Assembly: GCA_018873245.2 (NCBI GenBank)
Contig: JAEMBT020000007.1
Location: forward strand, 7,781,129-7,845,128
DNA: 64,000 nt
Reading direction: 5' to 3'
Source of the DNA: Archegozetes longisetosus
Lineage: Eukaryota > Arthropoda > Arachnida > Sarcoptiformes > Trhypochthoniidae
Shown here: positions 1 to 10,923 of the stretch, one piece after another
Position numbering within the stretch: position 1 is the first letter of the stretch
Layout: the number at the start of each line of letters is the position of its first letter
Notes under the pieces: generated by a model
Told to the model about the DNA's origin: nothing
The model's input: the letters and a program-made list of their open reading frames with translations, nothing else
The model's database searches: none
Program-made: the position numbers and the translations under genes

Positions 1-242
1 CTCAGGCGGCTTCCATCCTTAAATTCATTGTATAGTCTATATACGTGTGTTTTGCTTAATGCTCGGTTGCGAGCTATTCTATCTAGCATTTCATGAACTT
101 CAACTGCAGGAGTACCCAATAACACATTGCACTTAATAAATGCGCGCTGTTCTTGGTTTGTAACACTTTCTCGAAGTTGGCCCACTTTTGAACCATATAG
201 AGAAATCGCACTTAAAAGCACGAGAAAAGCAAGCAACCACAT
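1..242 (-). CDS. Signal-like leader plus mariner-type HTH protein, 5' part only
   Basis: An open frame starts at the ATG at 242-240 and runs 80 codons off the left edge without a stop. Residues 1-17 (MWLLAFLVLLSAISLYG) are a hydrophobic, signal-peptide-like leader. Residues about 31-80 (NQEQRAFIKCNVLLGTPAVE, then RALSKTHVYRLYNEFKDGSR) look like the HTH_48/paired-like DNA-binding region at the N-terminus of mariner transposases and of host proteins derived from them. The start has no upstream in-frame alternative in the bases before it. The rest of the gene lies outside the window, so I cannot tell whether a transposase catalytic domain follows. It may be a mariner relic, a domesticated HTH protein, or a secreted protein with a chance resemblance. 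The frame is clearly coding-like; the family call is tentative. Confidence 0.55.
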   Translation of the reverse strand, partial: MWLLAFLVLLSAISLYGSKVGQLRESVTNQEQRAFIKCNVLLGTPAVEVHEMLDRIARNRALSKTHVYRLYNEFKDGSRL

Positions 243-1384
243 CGTACACTTTCTTTTACTCTAATGCGCAATATTATAGTATAAACATGTTTACAACTGT
301 CATCAAGAACGAGATAAGATAGTCCCATTACTTTTGATCCCATCTAATAAAATAACTCTATTTTCAATTTTCCGGATCTCAAGAATCATAAATATATAAT
401 TGTTTTCAAATGTTAGTTTCCGCAACTTGAGATTTTTGATCTCAAGATTCAAAATTTCTGGTTAAAAATTACTTTGAAGGGTGAAAGGAATTGTTTAAAT
501 CTGTGGGGGTCCCAGCCCCCCAAGTGTTATACATCATTGAATTCAGTTTATCGAGCTGAACGTTTTGATACCTCACGTGACCACCTTCGACCCTAACGTG
601 ACCACTTCTGGCCAACTCCCGATGAGAGTAGTCGGATCCGACGAGTATTATATTGCAACATAAGGAATGTCTTTACGCAGATTATAGGCTCAGACAACTT
701 TATTATTCAAAGTCAATTAAGGTTAGATAAGATAAAACTGACCGTTTTCTGAAGAATTTTTGCATTTTAAGTTTTTTATTGTTGTCCTGTTTGAGCGCTA
801 TTTTCTTAAACTAGTTTACAGTCATTGAAATTCCTAACACTCAATACAATAAAACTCTCTGACTTTCATATGTAGTTAAGTGATTTTTGAAAATCAATAA
901 CAACTAACCTATGTTTTTACTACTGTTTTTTGAAGACTAATTAAGCACATATGGAAGTTAGACATTTGACTGCACAGCATTTAATGCATTGCTATTTATT
1001 TTTGTAAGCGCTCACTGAAAACGCATTTTCTTCGTATTGATATGCACACTGTTCGTACGTTGACATTAGTGGTCATGCTTTTGACAAGAAATTTGACTGA
1101 CTAAAGTGCGCTAATATTTCAAAGTTCCAATACATGAAGACAAGTATTACAGCTGACTTCAAATAAAACTTAAACAACAAAAGTTTAGAGTATTTAAAGT
1201 TTGGCTTTTATTGAATAATCGATATTCTGCAAGAATAGAATAAATATAATGAAACCTTAAGAAACCTTAAGCAACAATTATTAGAAACACAATATTTAAT
1301 AAAGCTTTAAATCCAATTCGAGCCATAAGATCATCGCAACGGTTTAGATTGCAATAATTCACGATAATTATAATAAGAGATGTA
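243..1384. other. Intergenic, no gene seen
   Basis: AT-rich spacer. A short GC-richer stretch at about 505-650 holds a G-run/C-run palindrome and two near copies of an 'acgtgaccac' motif (577-611), but no open frame or RNA gene I recognise. An AATAAA on the minus strand (tttatt at 1207-1212) could end the DUF229 gene. Confidence 0.5.
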
Positions 1385-3543
1385 TTAATCAGGTTTAGAA
1401 TAAGACTGAATTGATAAACAGTAACAAATTTTCTTCAGAACTCTTTCGTGAACACAATCAGATTGATTTGCATAGCGGTTAAGTCGAGTCACATCATTTC
1501 GAACAGACCACTGCGGAGACCAAGCAGTTCGAAATAGTTGTCCTCTCAAAATAGCATCGCTTGGATTTACTTTTATTGTAATTTCTATCTTCTGCTCAAA
1601 TCCTTTTCTTTTGGCAGTCGATTCACTCGGAAGAATTATCTTTTAATTATAACATTAAATATTAATTTAAATAACATTTTCATTCATTTTCAAACAATTT
1701 ATTACTATAAATAACACTTTGATAAATATAAATACCTCAGCATTTTGTATAGATTTTAGTGTTAAACGATGGCACAAAGAAGTTGGAAGTAATTCATTTA
1801 AGTATTTGATCAGTTCATCAGAAGCTTCGAGTGCCAGCACGTGGTTTGTTGAAACTTTTTTTCTCTCATCACAAACACAATAATTGTCAGGAATGAGAGC
1901 TTCTTTACAACTTCTTTTTGATGGAATTAGTTCTCGCCATGGAGAAAAAACATGACTATTATTACGACTTTTATTGTTTGTGAACGGTGAAAAATCTCCT
2001 GAAATTATTTTTCAGATTAAAACTTTTACAAACAATTCAGGTTAACAACTACTCAAACGATAGAAAGATTTAATGAGATAATACCTTCAACTATATCTAA
2101 TAACAATTGGTGCAGATCTAACCAAGTTATCAATTTTTCACTATTCTCTTGTAAGAAATACTGTAAGTGAGGATATTTGTTATCTAAAAGTTTTGGTAAA
2201 TGAATAGCGAACAAAGGCATTCGCTCTTCTATGCGTCCAATCACAGTTTCTAATATTGGTCCATATCTGTTTCCATGATCACCCATCAGAATGAAAATAG
2301 TATTATTTAAGGATTTACTAATTGATTGAATGAACTGCGAGATATGAAAATCAACTAATTGTGCTTTGTTGAAATCGTCGTGAGTGACTTCTATATAAAA
2401 CGAAAACCCAAAATAAGGCTGAGAACTCTTTCGGTTGAACTCTATGAACGATCGTATTTGATCGAACATGACTTCAATTTTTGGAATTGTTTTGTCGAAA
2501 CAATAATCTGAAGTGTCATAGTTTCGATACATATGTAGCCAAAAGGGTCGCGGGTAGAAAAGAGTTGGGCTTTTTTTGACAAAACCTTGAGATTCATAGT
2601 TAAATAAAGTGAAATCAGGATGGTCTTCAATCAGAGCAGTTGCGTAACCTTTTGACTGGAACTTTTTCCAAATGAATGGCCAGTCATCGTATGGTCCACT
2701 ACTTTCGTTTTGATATTCACCAACATATACTCTTTTACCTTTAAATCACAGAATTAAGATTTTATCAATCATACTAATTGTAAACTATTGATGAGACTTA
2801 CCAGTGAGAAAAGGCACCATATTTGGGAAGGAATTGTCGGCTAATTTAGTTAATCCTTTTAAATATGTAATACGTCCTAATCTTTCTAATGAGTGTTGAG
2901 TTTTCGGCATAAATCTTAAATAATTGAGGCGAGAAAGAGATTCAACTACCAGAATAAGTACTGACGGATCAGTCTGTTTATTATCTATCGAGTTGCGAAT
3001 TTGATTCTTCGAATCCTTTGATTTGGTCATCATCTTTGGAATTACGTAATGAAAGTTTTTGTATATTTGCTTCTGATCTGAGAAACACGAAACGTTAGCA
3101 AAAAAAGTTTCATTTAATTGAACCCCATTAATCGGATCCAATAATTTCAGTTCTTTATAAACAATAACATTGTCGGAAGAGCTGCTCTTTTCGAACAATT
3201 GATAATAGCATTTAAGTTGAAGTTTGTTGGGTATGAGTTTTAAGTGGCCGAAGCCATTAATGTATTGAATATAAGTTAAATTATTGAGTAATTTGTTGCT
3301 TAGCTGGCATTTAATATATGACGGCGTATCGTACATAAATTTTCTAACCGTATCATCAAATGGATTTATATGAATCGGAAGTTGACATCCATTTCGATTA
3401 TAAGAGGAGGTACTGAATAAGATATAGTTTTCATGGAAGAATTTATGTTCTATACGATCATTGAAGAGACCATAGAAGTAAATGAGAAAAATGGAACATA
3501 AGAAAAATAGAGTGAAGAAGTATTTTCTTTTCAGATCAACCAT
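1385..3543 (-). CDS. DUF229 family (sulfatase-like) type II membrane protein
   Basis: Four exons: 3543-2802, 2738-2085, 1998-1736 and 1639-1385, with introns of 63, 86 and 96 bp. All have GT..AG ends and compatible phase, giving 637 aa. Residues about 7-27 are one hydrophobic segment (signal anchor), so the bulk should be lumenal or extracellular. The core matches the DUF229 family, which belongs to the sulfatase/alkaline-phosphatase superfamily: an early Cys and 'DPFD', 'VLILVVESLSRLNYLRFMPK', 'NSFPNMVPFLTGK', 'LIEDHPDF', and metal-binding 'LMGDHGNRYG' with GDHG at about residues 400-403. The C-terminal two exons are Cys-rich. The metal-site residues are present, so it may be an active hydrolase or transferase; the substrate is unknown in this family. 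I see no internal stop or frameshift. Upstream lies a 4.4 kb gene-poor region. Confidence 0.88.
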
Positions 3544-3663
3544 ATTTATGACTATGTATTAATTTGAGATAATATTATATAAATTGAAATAAACAATACT
3601 AAGCTAATAAGTATTCTAACAAACGTTATCAGACGTAAATCGTCTAAAACTATCACATATATA

Positions 3664-3748
3664 TTTGGCTTCTTGTTCTTAATTTGGCCTTGAAATCTTC
3701 GCAATTTGGCCTTTAATTGTTGTCAATTTGGCTTATAATTCTTCGTTA
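3664..3748. repeat. Degenerate ~22-bp tandem repeat, about 4 units
   Basis: Each unit begins with TTGGC and continues AT-rich (3664, 3683, 3705, 3727). Units are 19-22 bp and diverged. Confidence 0.7.
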
Positions 3749-3875
3749 TATGTTTAACATCTTATTCGTGTTTAGTTGATTATCAAACATTTAATCGCAT
3801 TAAAATATACTTATGACCAATAAGTCTAAAGTCAATCATCATTAATACGAAGACTTAATCGATTGAGAACTATAT

Positions 3876-3908
3876 GAAGTAAATTTGAAGTAAATTTGAA
3901 GTAAATTT
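3876..3908. repeat. 11-bp direct triplication
   Basis: The unit GAAGTAAATTT occurs three times in exact succession. Confidence 0.9.
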
Positions 3909-4883
3909 GTTTAAAAGAATGCAAGTTTAGAGGGAAGAAATAGTATTGAAGCATAACTTAATTGCTTAGAGTAAACGTTTGTTCATTCAATTATGCATTT
4001 AGATACGAAATTTGTTGCAGTTATTGAGCCAAATTATATCACATTTATTATATTGCAAACCTTCAAAATCAATTTAAATTGCTTTAAGATTTGTCAAACT
4101 GAAGTATTTAGGAAAACTAGTCAAGCAGAAGACCAAAGTTTAGGTGAACAAAATACGACTCAATTGCAGACGCTGTTCCTTGTAATTTAATCGCACTTTC
4201 GCTTTAAACACGAGAAAACCAAAACCAAAGTTCATTTATAAATCATATTTATGCTAATACTTCAAACACACTGATAAACAATTGCGATTTAATCCTTTCA
4301 ATAATCACATAACTCCTTAAAAACCTCTTAACTGCAACGCCGATTGTTTGGATATGCTGTCGGTTTATATAATTAGTGGAGATTTTACATAACGATTGAA
4401 CACAAATTGGTTACAATTATTGGAGTTTATGATGAATTGCAGTACGAGAAAAACAAGACAAAAGATAACTATTACTAATTATGAATGCAAGAGCGTCAAA
4501 GTGTTTCAGTCTAACAAACAAATATAGTTGGCTTTAGCGACACTTCCAATAGGAATGTCGCACATCCACCGTCTGACTGACACTCAGCGCCTCCACTAAA
4601 TACAAGCTAAGGAATGTGCTGTCCGCATGCGGACTACAAATTTGCATTTCTAGTGCAGCTATTGCCATTACATCTTCGGGATGTGTAATAGGCAAACCCA
4701 CTACCCTTAGCACGAGTTATACCCCCGAGACGTCAGTAAAAAAGCCAATCACTCGAGTTAGATCCAGATATAAAATACATAAAACACACGTAAGAGTACT
4801 CAGCCGACAATTTGAGCGCCGCCCAGGAATTAGTTTTGGAGTTGCAGTTCAGACAACCAATAGACTGAGTAAGCAAATTATAG

Positions 4884-5066
4884 TTATTATTATTCCAACT
4901 TAAGGACGGAAAAAATAAAGTGACATCTAATGCACTAAACCTCAAACAAATACTATACTAACTTTTGAAACTTTAGTTCTGTTCTACTAAAACTTTGGTT
5001 CTGTTTTATACTTTAGGCATTAGATGTCACTCTATTTTTTCCGTCCTTAAGTTGGAATAATAATAA
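4884..5066. mobile_element. Foldback MITE with 50-bp terminal inverted repeats
   Basis: The left arm 4884-4933 and right arm 5017-5066 are inverted copies differing at only one position, separated by 83 bp that itself holds a near direct repeat. There is no coding capacity. The flanks are AT-rich, so I could not fix a target-site duplication. The arms are so alike that insertion or arm homogenisation looks recent. Confidence 0.85.
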
Positions 5067-7959
5067 TTAAATGCGGCAAATATGAATACTTTATTCAAGT
5101 AATCTTTTATATACTAATTGATATATACATTGAAAAGTTGATCAAAATAACATCATTAGCATATTTGCAACAAAAATAAAACACATTTTCCCAAATTAAT
5201 TACACTTTAAAATGAAGAAATGCAACCAATATTATTTTCAGGATTTGAATACTTTCACGTTTTTGATTATTTTTCTATGATATTCACAAATAATCAACTG
5301 TTTTTAAGACAGAATAATCTAAACTACAAAAAAGTGATTATGGATTACAATGTAGAAAAAATAAATATAACTTCATCATATATCAATTCTCGAATATGAG
5401 ATCATTTTATATCAGTAAATGAATTTTTTTGTCGAGTAAATTAAACATATATGATTCGAATCAGTGAGAAAACTCTTCAATTCTTTTGAATATTAAATGG
5501 GGTTTTGAATATTCTGTTTTAAAGTTACAATCGAAAATTAATTAGTCCAGAAAATAAATCGAAAATATTGAGTAAATAATTTTAAATTTTTAGAAGGATT
5601 AGTGTATTTATGTTCATCAAAACGTTCTGAACAAACTACTCTTTGGCTCAAAGTTTCGAAATTTTCATTAGAAAATAAAGTTATGATTTCCTATTTTTCA
5701 CAAAATTCAACCCATTTTTTGACAATTGTTAGGATATTATTCAATTTTTTTAAAAGCATATATTCTTATTTTTATTTCAGAAGTTACTGTAATTTAAACT
5801 TTACTAGAAAAGAATGAAAAATGAAATCAGAAATTGATATTCTGTTATTCTGATAATCATTAACAGCACATTCCTTATCATTCATTGCGATCATTTATCT
5901 GTCAATTTAAACGAATGAATCAAATGTGATTTTGATAATTTATTGCAGGTTTAATCTAATTTTAATTAATTTTGAGGATAAGTTAAATTAATTATATTTT
6001 ATTTCTTATTTGTAAGTGAGCAAAACATTATTTCAAATAAGGAAAACTCGAAAAAGTCCCAAAACTAATCCCTTAGCGACGCCCAGATTATCGGCTGAGT
6101 TACTCTCATGTATATTTTATATATCTAATATCTAGTTAGATCAATATTATCCTTAAATCTTCACTATCCCTTACTTCATTTTGTAATTCAAATAATTGAT
6201 TTGTGTGAATATATTACAGGTTGCACAATCATATCAAATGAATTGGAGTATGACATAAAATGTAACATTCAAAATTTGGTCCCTCTTGGTTGAGCACTAT
6301 CAGTATGACTTATATCTATTTGGTTGGGTTAATCTAAACCTTGATATTTATGTACATTAGCTTTTTATAGCAACATAAGCTTTTCATGTAATTAACTTTC
6401 ACATTTTGACATCTATCAATTAATCATTAAATATGAACATACGTTCAAATACTTCAAGTTAATCATTATCTTTACATCATTATATCAAAAGCCTTTCCTT
6501 TTAATGACTAATTTACCAATAGTAATAAATGAACTGACGCAATTTATATAATTTGATTTGAATGCTGTGGCATAATCAGTAATAGTAAAGTTGATTATTA
6601 GACTTCTGCGAATATTAATATGCAATGCATGGAATGCAATCATGTTTTTCAATCCTTTCATAAGTATAATGAAGCTTAATTTTGAACACTTATCTTAGCG
6701 AATAGAGTTATGCTGCCAATAAAATAATTCATTATTTTCAGGTTTAACAACTTGTTCAACCTTATTCATAAATAACATTTGAGCTTTAGCGAAAGTATCA
6801 CTTGACTAAGAGCTAACTTCAATAAGGTGTAACTTCAAATTACTACTTATTGGTTTTTCATAGAAAAATTAACCCTAAAGTTATGACTTGAGTTGAAGTC
6901 AGTTCTGTCAATATGAAAATTGTCAATTAAGCGATAAATTTTTTGAGTTATTGCTGATAAAGCTATTGCTGAAGTCGTGTTTATGAATAAGGTTGTTTAT
7001 TCATTTAAGTTCACCTCTTTATTCGTTTTAGCTTTTAAAGCACGAGATAAAACATTTCATTGAATGACTCAAACATTTTCAGATATTTAAAAGTAAAAAA
7101 TGTATTACATCACTAGTGTTTAGTGATAAAATATTTTTCATTAAATAAAGATTTTTATTACAGCCAGAGTTACCACCCATCCTGGTCTCGTCTGGTCAAT
7201 TCGACTTGAGATGAATTTATCCGACTTGGAAAAGATTGTTGTCAGGATACTAATAAACATATTTTAAGTCAATTTTGATTATAAAAATTCAAAAAATGAA
7301 TATAAATTTGAGAATAACTCATATTTTTAAACTAATATTGAACTATTTACAGATATCACACAAAAATTTAGTTCAAATTTATTAAATGAATTAAGTACTA
7401 CATTCTAACTTTTGGACATTTTGGTATTTTTTGTCCCGACTTGGCTTCAGAAAGAGTGGCAACGCTAGTTGCAACTAAAGGATTTGAGAAATAATCTTTG
7501 CTATCTATGAAATGATGACATTGAATCTTTAGAAATTAGACAGAAAGTTTGAGGTGAATAGGTTCTTTGAATATTAATTGAATTGTTGGAACTGTCGAAT
7601 GTATTGGTGCAAAACTCTATAATCCATATTAGTATAACAATCACTACATAGTAGTGAATAACAAAGTGATGCAAGAATATAAAGAAAAGTTTTGTTAGTT
7701 CAAAACTGAATTCTATATTTAACAACTGAAAGATTATTTGAGCAGTTAAAGCAAATAAATATTTGTTAAAAGATAAATTATTAGGATTTAGGCACAATAA
7801 AAAATAGGTTTCATAAATAACAGGCTCTACAGTTTCATACATACATACATACAGTTATGATACAAAACAAACGCACTCATCATTTATTAATAATTAGTTG
7901 AGTAAAATATATTCAATTATCAATTTAAAAGCTTCTAAAAATTAAATTTAGACTAGAAA

Positions 7960-10923
7960 CTATTTAGCTGATGAAACGCCTGTTAACCGTTGTTGTAATT
8001 GTTTTAATTGATTCCAAATCTCGTCTGGCATATCACTAGAAACTTGTTCTGTAAAATAATTTCTAATTCTGTCACACTCTTCTAACCAGAACTCTTTTGG
8101 CACTGAGAATAGCTCATCGAAATTGATTTGTTCATTTAACCCTTCAGTATTCAAAGAACCATCTTTGGGAACGTATCCAATAGGGGTTTCCTTTAAGAAA
8201 GATATTTAAATGATTTTTTAGTTCTGATGAGTTTTGTGATATTAGGACGAAAATGATTGAATACCTTAACGACATCTTCTCCGTCGACACGTTTACAAAT
8301 CCAATCTAAAACTCTACTGTTTTCTCCAAATCCTGGCCATAAGAATTGACCGTCAGATTCACTCTTTCTAAACCAATTTACGTGAAATATTTTTGGCAGT
8401 TTGAGGCTTGAGTTCTTCTCGAAATCGAGCCAATGTTTAACATAATGCCCAAAATTATACCCAAAGAATGGTCTCATAGCGAAGGGATCATGCATTATAA
8501 CCTTTCCTTTATGTTCTGCGGCAGCAGTTGCTTCTGATCTCAACGAAGAACCGACTAGGACTCCATGTCTCCAATTGAATGCCTCATAGACCAAAGGAAC
8601 GCCTTTAGGTCTTCGTCCACCAAATATGATGGCACTGATGGGCACACCATTGGGGTCTTCCCATGAAGGGTCCATAATTGGGCACTGACTCGCAGGAGTA
8701 CAGAATCGAGAATTCGGATGAGAAGAGGGCTTTCCGCAATCGAGTGTCCAGTTTTCGTCGCCTAACCACGATGTTATCTTTATATTTTTGTTTCTAATGT
8801 GATGTTCTAATCCTTCCCAATAAAAGCCACCTAAAAAATGAAGGCATAAGTTTCTAAATCCTTGAAATGTTTCAAACGAAGAACAAACCATCAGATGTTT
8901 TGGCGACATTAGTGAAAATAGTGTTTTTCTGAATAGTTTTCATTGCATTAGGGTTTGTCTTCTCACTAGTTCCAGGCGCGACTCCAAAAAACCCGAATTC
9001 AGGATTGATTGCTCTTAACTGTCCATTTTGATCGAATCTCATCCACGCTATATCATCGCCAACACATTCAACTTTATATCCAGGAAGAGTTGGTGTCATC
9101 ATCGCCAGATTGGTTTTACCGCAAGCAGATGGAAATGCTGCTACTACGTATTTTTTAATTCCTTTAGGATTGGTGATGCCCAAAATAAGCATATGTTCTG
9201 CTAACCAACCCTCTCGTTTGGCCAGTATTGACCCCAACCGCAGTGCAAAACATTTTTTGCCCAAAAGAGAATTTCCGCCGTATCCTTTAATTAGAAATTA
9301 AGCTTTAATATAAAGTCTCATTCAGTGAATATGAACAGCTACGAAGGACGCTCATGTTTATGTTAGTTATACTGATAAGGCAGGCTCTGACCTAAACTTA
9401 TGAAAAGATTAATTTGGAAACAGAAACCACTAGAACAATACAAGATAGTCATGAAAATTTTTTACTTATAAACCTTAATCTCGTCTCGGTCTCTAATTTT
9501 TTTTCAAAGCTTTGTATTTCATACCGTCTCGTCTCGCGGAAACTCTTATCTTAATCTTACAACTACTGACTCTTTATCTCGAGATTAGGAAATATGATTT
9601 ACGTTAAAGTATTTTAGCTATAAAGCATGCATTTCACTCATTTTTGCTCATTAAACATGGTTCTTACGTTACTTAAATTTTAATTTTCATACACAATCAA
9701 TTCATTGTTGTAGTAAAAAGAGATTTCGTTTAATAAATTTTTGCCAACTCGTCTCGTCTTACGAGACACGATATCTCGAGATTCCACGAAATTTTCCACA
9801 AGACGAGATCTCGTTTTCATGACTAGTACAAAGTTATCGAAAGATTTCAATTCAAAAGTAGTCTGAGAAACATTTAAATGGTTTCATGCAAAGACAACCT
9901 AGTCAGCTTATAACTTATTTAAAATTTTGCTTAGAATAACAAACTTATATACCTGAACCGAACGAGCAAATTTCATTATTTTCAGGAATGTGGCCAATAA
10001 TTGTTTTGGCAGGGTTACAAGGCCAATTATTCACTGGAGGACTTTTCATTGGCAGAGGTTGTCCAATAGAGTGAAGACATTTTATGAAATCTCCGTTATT
10101 CAGCGTTTTAAGCACTTCAGAGCCTATTCTTGTCATAATTCTCATACTAGCGACAACGTATGGCGAATCAGTCAACTCAACACCAATTTTGGAAAGCGGA
10201 GAACCGATGGGACCCATACTAAATGGGATGACATACATCGTCCGACCTCTCATACAACCTGGAAATCTTTCATCGAGCGCTCTATTCATGTCGTCTCGAG
10301 ACATCCAATTACCTGGTCAGAAAATAAGAATACAAGTAGAATGCATTTTCAAACGAATCATTAGTAGTTTACCTAAAGTTCCTTTGACTCCATCTTTGGG
10401 AGTCGGTATCGTATCTCTCCTATTTTGTGTCGAAATGAATGTCAAAGATTCAACTCGTGCCACATCCGCAGGATCTGTTCGAGATAACCAACTAATACAA
10501 AACGAAAAAAAAATATAAGAATCAATCAAACTCAGTTTTCAGTTTGCCTATAGTCATACCAGTTCTCATATTTATTGAGCGGTTCAATTATGCCCTGCTT
10601 TTGCATGAGAGCCAACAAGTAGTTATTCTCGCTTTCACTTCCATCACAAATATGTATGTCATTCGGTTGACAAACTCTTGCTTTTTCTTCAACAAAACTT
10701 TTAACTTTCGGACTCAATTGAGAAACATTTTCTTTAGGAACTGCACTACTAATGGCTCGGACAGATTGGTGACTGGTTATGGCATAAGGCAGCCTAGATT
10801 TGGATTGAATAAAGCTGTTAAATTGTGTGTTGATCAGAGGGATGTTAAGTTTACTAGCCTTAACTGAGCTTTCCTAAAGATATGATTTGGAGAAATTATG
10901 TGATGCAATGATAAAGATTTCAT
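7960..10923 (-). CDS. Pepck: Phosphoenolpyruvate carboxykinase (GTP), probably mitochondrial form
   Basis: GTP-dependent PEPCK converts oxaloacetate to phosphoenolpyruvate in gluconeogenesis and glyceroneogenesis. Exons: tentative first 10923-10865, then 10793-10560, 10491-10373, 10312-9953, 9284-8889, 8830-8265 and 8190-7960. Introns are 71, 68, 60, 668, 58 and 74 bp. All phases join to 654 aa, close to the usual length of about 620-640. Visible motifs: '[12 protein letters not shown]', '[19 protein letters not shown]', kinase-1 loop 'FPSACGKTN' (about 308-316, with the reactive Cys at about 312), kinase-2 'VGDDIAWM', and '[17 protein letters not shown]'. The N-terminus is Arg/Ser-rich without acidic residues, suggesting a mitochondrial presequence. 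Exons 2-7 are firm. The first exon is inferred because the conserved frame has no ATG. The 668-bp intron carries a MITE. A minus-strand AATAAA lies at 7883-7888. Confidence 0.95.
9448..9823. mobile_element. TA-flanked MITE in PEPCK intron
   Basis: The ends are exact inverted repeats (GTCATGAAAA ... TTTTCATGAC) flanked by TA on both sides, as expected for Tc1/mariner-type non-autonomous elements. Inside are many TCTCG/CGAGA motifs in both orientations. There is no open frame of note. It sits in the 668-bp PEPCK intron, the only long intron of that gene. Confidence 0.8.

Larger units (their letters stand above)
3544..7959. other. Long gene-poor spacer
   Basis: No convincing exon on either strand. 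It contains a 22-bp minisatellite (3664-3748), an 11-bp triplication (3876-3908), a 14-bp palindrome (4621-4634), a foldback element (4884-5066) and a (TACA)n run near 7840-7852. Small open frames at 4616-4903 and 7501-7842 lack recognisable motifs. A minus-strand AATAAA (7883-7888) probably serves PEPCK. Confidence 0.5.

Noticed and set aside
4616-4945. Overlapping frames on both strands at 4.6-4.9 kb
   Set aside because: No recognisable motif or splice support; the 3' part overlaps the foldback MITE arm.
9990-10518. Two long plus-strand frames over PEPCK
   Set aside because: They are antisense shadows of PEPCK exons 3-4, which have conserved protein and correct splice sites.
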